A stretch of DNA of 64,000 bases from Collinsella sp. An307 (GTDB taxonomy: Bacteria > Actinomycetota > Coriobacteriia > Coriobacteriales > Coriobacteriaceae): the NCBI RefSeq assembly GCF_002161805.1, contig NZ_NFIP01000011.1, positions 1-64,000 on the forward strand, read 5' to 3'. The notes beneath the pieces are model-generated. The model did no database searches. It was not told where the DNA came from and saw only the letters and a program-made list of their open reading frames with translations. Positions 60,148 to 64,000 of the stretch are shown here, piece after piece. Each line of letters opens with the position of its first letter. Within the stretch, counting starts at the first letter, position 1. Made by a program: the position numbers and the translations under genes.

Positions 60148-60229
60148 GCGCCGCGGGGCGTCTTCCCCGCGTGCTCAGCGCCTTTGGCTCGCTTCGCGAT
60201 TCGCACGCAGGGAAGACGCCCCGCGGCGC
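60148..60229. other. Long hairpin between def and fmt
   Basis: A perfect 20-bp inverted repeat (60,148-60,167 and 60,210-60,229, arm starting GCGCCGCGGGGCG) extends inward past one C-A mismatch by GCGTGC/GCACGC, giving a stem of about 27 bp with a 28-nt loop. No T-run follows. It probably tunes expression inside the operon or is a repetitive extragenic palindrome. Confidence 0.8.
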
Positions 60230-60278
60230 CAGCGAACGCCTTTTGGGTCGAACGACAAGAAACTGACTGGAGGTCGCT

Positions 60279-61220
60279 ATGAGAGTTGTGTTTATGGGGA
60301 CGCCGGCGTTTGCGGTGCCTTCGCTTACGGCCCTTGCGCGCGAGCACGAGGTGGCTCTCGTTGTCACGCGACCCGACGCGGTGCGCTCCCGCGGCAAGAA
60401 GCTCGAGCCCTCTGCCGTGAAGGCGGCGGCGCTCGAACTCGGTCTGCCCGTGCTTGAGACCTCCCGTATGACGCCCGAGGTACTCGACGCCCTCCGTGCG
60501 GCCGGGGCCGACATCTTCTGCGTCGCGGCCTATGGCTGCATCCTGCCCGACGAGGTCCTCCATATGGCGCCTCTCGGCTGTGTGAACGTGCACGCGTCGC
60601 TCTTGCCCCGCTGGCGCGGCGCCGCCCCCATCCAGCGCTCGATTCTTGCCGGGGACGATGAGACGGGCGTGTCCATCATGCGCATCGGTCAGGGTGTGGA
60701 CACCGGCGACTACTGCGCTCAGGCATCGTGCTCGGTTCCGGGCAAGACGGCAGATGAGCTCACAGCTGAGCTTGCAGAGCTCGGTGGCGAGCTGTTGGTG
60801 CGGACGCTTCCCGCCATCGCGGATGGCACCGCCACGTGGACGGTGCAGGACGAGTCCCTCGTCACACACGCCGCCAAGATCGCCAAGGCCGAGCTTCGTC
60901 TCGATCCCGCTGCGTCTGCCTCTCAAAACGTGCGCAGGGTGCTCGCATCGAGCGATGCAGCGCCGGCGCGTTGCTCGGTGGCAAGCAGGCAGGTGCGCAT
61001 CCTTAGCGCTCGTGCGCCCGAGGGCGCAGACGCGTCCTCGTTGGGCGGTCTGCCAAAGGAGGGTGTCTTCGCGATCCGCGCCAAGCGCGTGCTTTTGGGC
61101 TGCGCTGACGGTGCCTTTGAGGTTCTCGAGGTGAAGCCTGATGGTAAGCGCGCCATGGATGCTGCCGCCTGGGCGGCCGGCCTCCAGACCAAAGAGGGCG
61201 CCTGGGAGCTCCTGTCGTGA
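60279..61220 (+). CDS. fmt: Methionyl-tRNA formyltransferase
   Basis: A 313-aa enzyme that formylates initiator Met-tRNA. It has 'VVFMGTPAFAVPSL' at the start, the folate-binding 'NVHASLLPRWRGAAPIQRSIL' with the catalytic Asn-His, and the Asp in 'QGVDTGDYCAQ'. GGAGG precedes ATG 60,279. The C-terminal tRNA-binding domain is present. Its stop overlaps the GTG start of the rsmB-like gene. Confidence 0.95.
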   Translation: MRVVFMGTPAFAVPSLTALAREHEVALVVTRPDAVRSRGKKLEPSAVKAAALELGLPVLETSRMTPEVLDALRAAGADIFCVAAYGCILPDEVLHMAPLGCVNVHASLLPRWRGAAPIQRSILAGDDETGVSIMRIGQGVDTGDYCAQASCSVPGKTADELTAELAELGGELLVRTLPAIADGTATWTVQDESLVTHAAKIAKAELRLDPAASASQNVRRVLASSDAAPARCSVASRQVRILSARAPEGADASSLGGLPKEGVFAIRAKRVLLGCADGAFEVLEVKPDGKRAMDAAAWAAGLQTKEGAWELLS

Positions 61221-62611
61221 GTGCGCTTGCACCGGCGCGCCGCGTCGCGCTCGAGGTAATCGTAGCGGCGACGCGGGAGAAGCGCTACGCTCGCGAGGTG
61301 CTCGACCGCGCGGATGCGGTCGCGCGCCTGGACGCCCGCGACCGCGGGCTTTGCCGCAGGCTCGTTTTGGGCTCCACGGCAGCGGAGGGTGCGCTCGACG
61401 AGCTTCTCGACACCTTTCTATCGCAGCCCCGCAAGGTTTCCCCTCGCGTGCGCGCGGCGCTGCGCATCGCGGCGTTCGAGATCGTCTATCTGAGGACGCC
61501 CGCCGAGGTCGCGGTAAGCCAAGGGGTGGAGCTTGTGCGCTCCGTCGCCCGCGGCGCCGCCGGCCTCGCCAACGCGGTGCTGAGGCGCGTGGCCGAGGGA
61601 GCGGAGGGCTATCTCTTAGCGCTGGATGCGCCCTTGGGCGAGCGTGAGCGTATCTCCCGCGCCCGTCGCGCGGGGCTGCCGGTGTGGCTCTCCGACCGTA
61701 TTGACGCCTCCCTTCCCGCAAGCGTTGCAGAGGCGCTTCGCCAATCCGAGCTCGAGCCGGCGCCCGTGAGCGTGCATGTACGCCCCGGCGCCGCATATCC
61801 GCAGGAGGGACACCCCTCCGAGCTCCCGGGTTGCGTGCTCGACGCCGATGCGGGCCAGATTGCGCACTCGGGCGCCTTCGCCCGCGCCGAGGTGGTCGCC
61901 TCAGACCTCCACGCCCAGCTCGTTGCGACCGCGGCGGTGTCTTCGGGCACCTGTCTCGAGGAAGGTGCCGGACGGGGGACCAAGACCTTCATCATGGCGT
62001 GCCAGGCAGCGCGTGCGGGCTATACGCGGGAGCATGTTGCCGTCGATCTATATCCCGGCAAGTGCACCGCGAACCTCGAGCGTCTCGAGCGAGCCGGTTT
62101 CTGTGGCGTGCGCGCCTTTGCGGGAGACGCCCGCGACCTCGATGCCGTGCTCGCCCCTCTAGGCGATGCAGCCGGGATGCTCTTCGATACCGTGCTGGTC
62201 GATGCACCCTGCTCGGGAACGGGCACCATGCGCCGTCACCCGGAGATTCCCTGGCGGCTTGCGGAGGCGGACATCCAGCCCGGCGGCTCGCTGCCGGCGC
62301 TTCAGCTCTCCCTGCTCACGGCTGCCGCTGCGCGCGTTCGTCCCGGCGGCACGCTTCTGTACGCCACCTGCTCGGTGCTCGACGCCGAGAACCGGGATGT
62401 AATCGAGGCGTTTCTCGCGAGCGAACAGGGGATGGCGTTTCGCCTAGCGCTGGTCTCCGAGAGCCCGATTTTCTCGCTTGAGGCGTTCACGGGCGCCGCA
62501 AAGCTTGTGCGCGCGCACGAAGAAGGGGACGGCACGTTTCGTACCGCCCCCGCTCCCGGTGCCTATGATGGGCACTTCTGCGCCCGTATGGTGCGCTCCT
62601 GCGAGCTCTAG
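61217..62611 (+). CDS. rsmB: 16S rRNA m5C967 methyltransferase-like protein (RsmB/Sun)
   Basis: A 464-aa protein with an N-terminal NusB-like domain ('ARRVALEVIVAATREKRYA') and a C-terminal RNA m5C methyltransferase domain. The two catalytic cysteines are in 'VDAPCSGTGTMRRHPE' and 'LLYATCSVLDAEN'. The SAM motif I is unusual: 'CLEEGAGRGTKTFIMA' where the family normally has DLCAAPGGKT. It starts at GTG 61,217 in a 4-bp overlap with fmt and ends with a stop overlapping the stop of the convergent FmdB gene. Confidence 0.92.
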   Translation: MSALAPARRVALEVIVAATREKRYAREVLDRADAVARLDARDRGLCRRLVLGSTAAEGALDELLDTFLSQPRKVSPRVRAALRIAAFEIVYLRTPAEVAVSQGVELVRSVARGAAGLANAVLRRVAEGAEGYLLALDAPLGERERISRARRAGLPVWLSDRIDASLPASVAEALRQSELEPAPVSVHVRPGAAYPQEGHPSELPGCVLDADAGQIAHSGAFARAEVVASDLHAQLVATAAVSSGTCLEEGAGRGTKTFIMACQAARAGYTREHVAVDLYPGKCTANLERLERAGFCGVRAFAGDARDLDAVLAPLGDAAGMLFDTVLVDAPCSGTGTMRRHPEIPWRLAEADIQPGGSLPALQLSLLTAAAARVRPGGTLLYATCSVLDAENRDVIEAFLASEQGMAFRLALVSESPIFSLEAFTGAAKLVRAHEEGDGTFRTAPAPGAYDGHFCARMVRSCEL

Positions 62612-62880
62612 TTATTCTTGTGCGGGCAGTTTTCGCAGCTGTGCGTCTCCGCTGCCGGTGCGGTGCTGCTCGAACCCGAGGTGGCCTCGGTCGATGAGCT
62701 GCCGCCGCGCTGATCGGTGTTGTAGAAACCGCTTCCCTGGAAGGTGATGCCGCTCGCGCTGAAGACCTTGGTGGCCTCGGCGCCGCAGGCGGGACAGCTT
62801 ACCTCGGGGTGCTCCATCATGCCGTGCTCGACCTCAAAGACCTCGCCGCACGAGGTGCAGCGGTAATCGTAACGTGCCAT
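62608..62880 (-). CDS. FmdB-family zinc-ribbon protein
   Basis: A 90-aa protein with the N-terminal FmdB zinc ribbon ('ARYDYRCTSCGEVFEV', 'VSCPACGAEATKVF'), a Ser/Thr/Gly-rich linker and a C-terminal 'CENCPHKNN' that adds two cysteines. Members are thought to be putative regulatory proteins. The ATG at 62,880 has GAGAGGAAG upstream; the longer ORF is not used. Confidence 0.9.
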   Translation of the reverse strand: MARYDYRCTSCGEVFEVEHGMMEHPEVSCPACGAEATKVFSASGITFQGSGFYNTDQRGGSSSTEATSGSSSTAPAAETHSCENCPHKNN

Positions 62881-63011
62881 GTGCTTCCTCTCCTGTTTGC
62901 CGAAAGCGGCGCCCGAAGGCGCCGCCTGAGCGTTTGACCATCCGATACTGTACCCAAAACGCCCCGTCATGTGAAGCGGGGCACGCGCCTTGGCAAGACA
63001 GCGCGCGGACG

Positions 63012-64000
63012 TCACATTTCCTTCGCGTGGGCCGAGCGACCGCAGCGCTCGAGCAACTCTGCGCATGCCTGCTCGGCAGCCGCGATATCGGCCTCGTCCG
63101 CCTGCCAGCTCCAGTTGCCTTCTGCTACGCCGGGGACGTTCATGCGGCAGTCGTCGCCGAGTCCAAGCACGTCCTGCAGTGGCATCATGACAAGCTCCGC
63201 ATCGCTCGCAAGGGCGCTCTCGACGAGCTTCTCGGCAAGCTCGGCTGCTGCCGTCTCATCGCCGCCGGTGAAGGAGGACGCGCAGAAGCCCACGAGGGTG
63301 GCCGTGTCGTGCGTCGAGGTGTAGAGGATCTTCTCCGGCTTCGGATAGAGGCCCGCCCGAATGTCGTAATCCTCAAAGAGCATCACGTCCATACCCGGGA
63401 AGCCGCAGGAGCTTACCAGCGAGCGCACGCCGGGGGTGAGCACGCCCAGATCCTCGGCGATAAACGGCAGGGGACCGAGCTCGACGTAGGCACGCTCAAA
63501 GAGCTCCTTGCCCGGGCCAGGCACCCAGCGGCCATCGGAGCCGGGGTGGCCGGCGGGAATGGAGAAGTAGTTGTGGAAGCCGAGGAAGTGGTCGAGGCGC
63601 ACCCGATCGTAGACGCGCGTGGCGCGGCGCAGGCGCGCGAGCCACCAGGCGTAGCCCTCCGCACGCATGACATCCCAGCGATAGGTGGGGTTGCCCCAAA
63701 CCTGTCCGCCGGGGGCGAAGTTATCGGGCGGAGCGCCAGCGATCTCGGTCGGGCGTCCGTCGCGGTCGAGGTTGAAGAGCTCCGGGCGCGCCCATGCGTC
63801 GGCCGAGTCGTCGGAGACGTACATGGGAATGTCGCCGATGACCTCGATACCCTGCGCGTTGGCGTATCCCATCACGTCCTGCCAGGCAAGCTCAAAGCGG
63901 TACTGCAGGTAGGACTGGATATGCGCCTCCTTGGCAAGGCGCGGGTCAGAGAGGAGTTCGGGCCGGTAGCGGCTAAACTCCTCCGGCCACTCGTGCCGCG
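63012..64000 (-). CDS. malQ: 4-alpha-glucanotransferase (amylomaltase), 3' part
   Basis: The C-terminal 329 residues of a GH77 enzyme that disproportionates maltodextrins; the gene runs off the right edge, so the start is unseen. Reading in from the edge it gives 'HIQSYLQYRFELAWQDVM', 'IEVIGDIPMYVSDDSADAWA', the nucleophile region 'RVRLDHFLGFHNYFSIPAG', the acid/base Glu in 'LPFIAEDLGVLTP' and 'YTSTHDTATLVGF'. It ends with a Cys/Ala-rich tail 131 bp before the FmdB gene region. Confidence 0.95.
   Translation of the reverse strand, partial: RHEWPEEFSRYRPELLSDPRLAKEAHIQSYLQYRFELAWQDVMGYANAQGIEVIGDIPMYVSDDSADAWARPELFNLDRDGRPTEIAGAPPDNFAPGGQVWGNPTYRWDVMRAEGYAWWLARLRRATRVYDRVRLDHFLGFHNYFSIPAGHPGSDGRWVPGPGKELFERAYVELGPLPFIAEDLGVLTPGVRSLVSSCGFPGMDVMLFEDYDIRAGLYPKPEKILYTSTHDTATLVGFCASSFTGGDETAAAELAEKLVESALASDAELVMMPLQDVLGLGDDCRMNVPGVAEGNWSWQADEADIAAAEQACAELLERCGRSAHAKEM

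Overview
The window looks like the chromosome of a high-GC member of the Coriobacteriia, most like Collinsella or a close relative. This is an inference from base composition, codon use and the housekeeping gene set (priA-def-fmt-rsmB, metK, glmM, gltX); no marker here fixes the genus. It falls into a prophage-type element (start of window to about 30,131) and host chromosome (from there to the end).

Prophage-type element. A leftward tyrosine integrase (77-1378) sits at the left edge. Next comes a lysogeny/early region: a leftward zinc-ribbon protein of unknown function, a divergent promoter-operator, a small Cro-like HTH protein, an excisionase-like HTH protein, a primase/RepA-type helicase and a repeat-rich candidate origin. 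Late genes follow: small and large terminase and portal, then scaffold, capsid, three connector/minor capsid proteins, a Dit-like and a Tal-like tail protein, a collagen-repeat fibre and a receptor-binding-type tip protein. The right end is a 54-bp copy of the 3' half of tRNA-Glu (30,078-30,131), just outside two repeated GGGACACAAC sites that match a site at the integrase end. The partner attachment site must lie left of base 1. I see no minor head protein, tail tube, tape measure, holin or endolysin, so the element is probably not an intact phage.

Defence cargo. Between portal and scaffold, where a head-morphogenesis gene would be expected, lies about 9 kb of defence genes. First is a two-gene restriction-modification-like system: an Eco57I-type methylase subunit and a GIY-YIG/DEAH helicase that carries a degenerate methylase motif of its own. 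Then comes an apparent three-gene operon of an unknown protein, an Xre-ImmA/IrrE protease and an Abi_2 (AbiD/AbiF) HEPN protein, with a possible small RNA at the front of the Abi gene. A second cargo module (27,253-29,422), with its own TATAAT box and terminator, encodes a soluble 211-aa protein and a 510-aa protein with glycine/alanine-rich membrane-type segments. I cannot assign either, and this pair is the best candidate for an undescribed system.

Host chromosome. After attR come a 149-bp inverted-repeat element and the tRNA-Gln and tRNA-Glu genes. Then follow a YbhN-type flippase-like protein, a membrane-anchored hydrolase, and a leftward set of L,D-transpeptidase, response regulator, histidine kinase, ABC ATPase and FtsX-type permease that reads as an envelope-stress unit. 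Next are a fused L-serine dehydratase, a repeat-rich gap, gltX, a pseudo-ATPase/YhgE pair, an orphan tyrosine-kinase/phosphatase set (Wzz-CpsD-CpsB), two decayed accessory genes (a frameshifted DUF2971 gene and an AAA-like gene with an internal deletion), glmM, metK, a YefM/ParE-type toxin-antitoxin pair, priA-def-fmt-rsmB, an FmdB zinc ribbon, and the 3' part of malQ running off the right edge.
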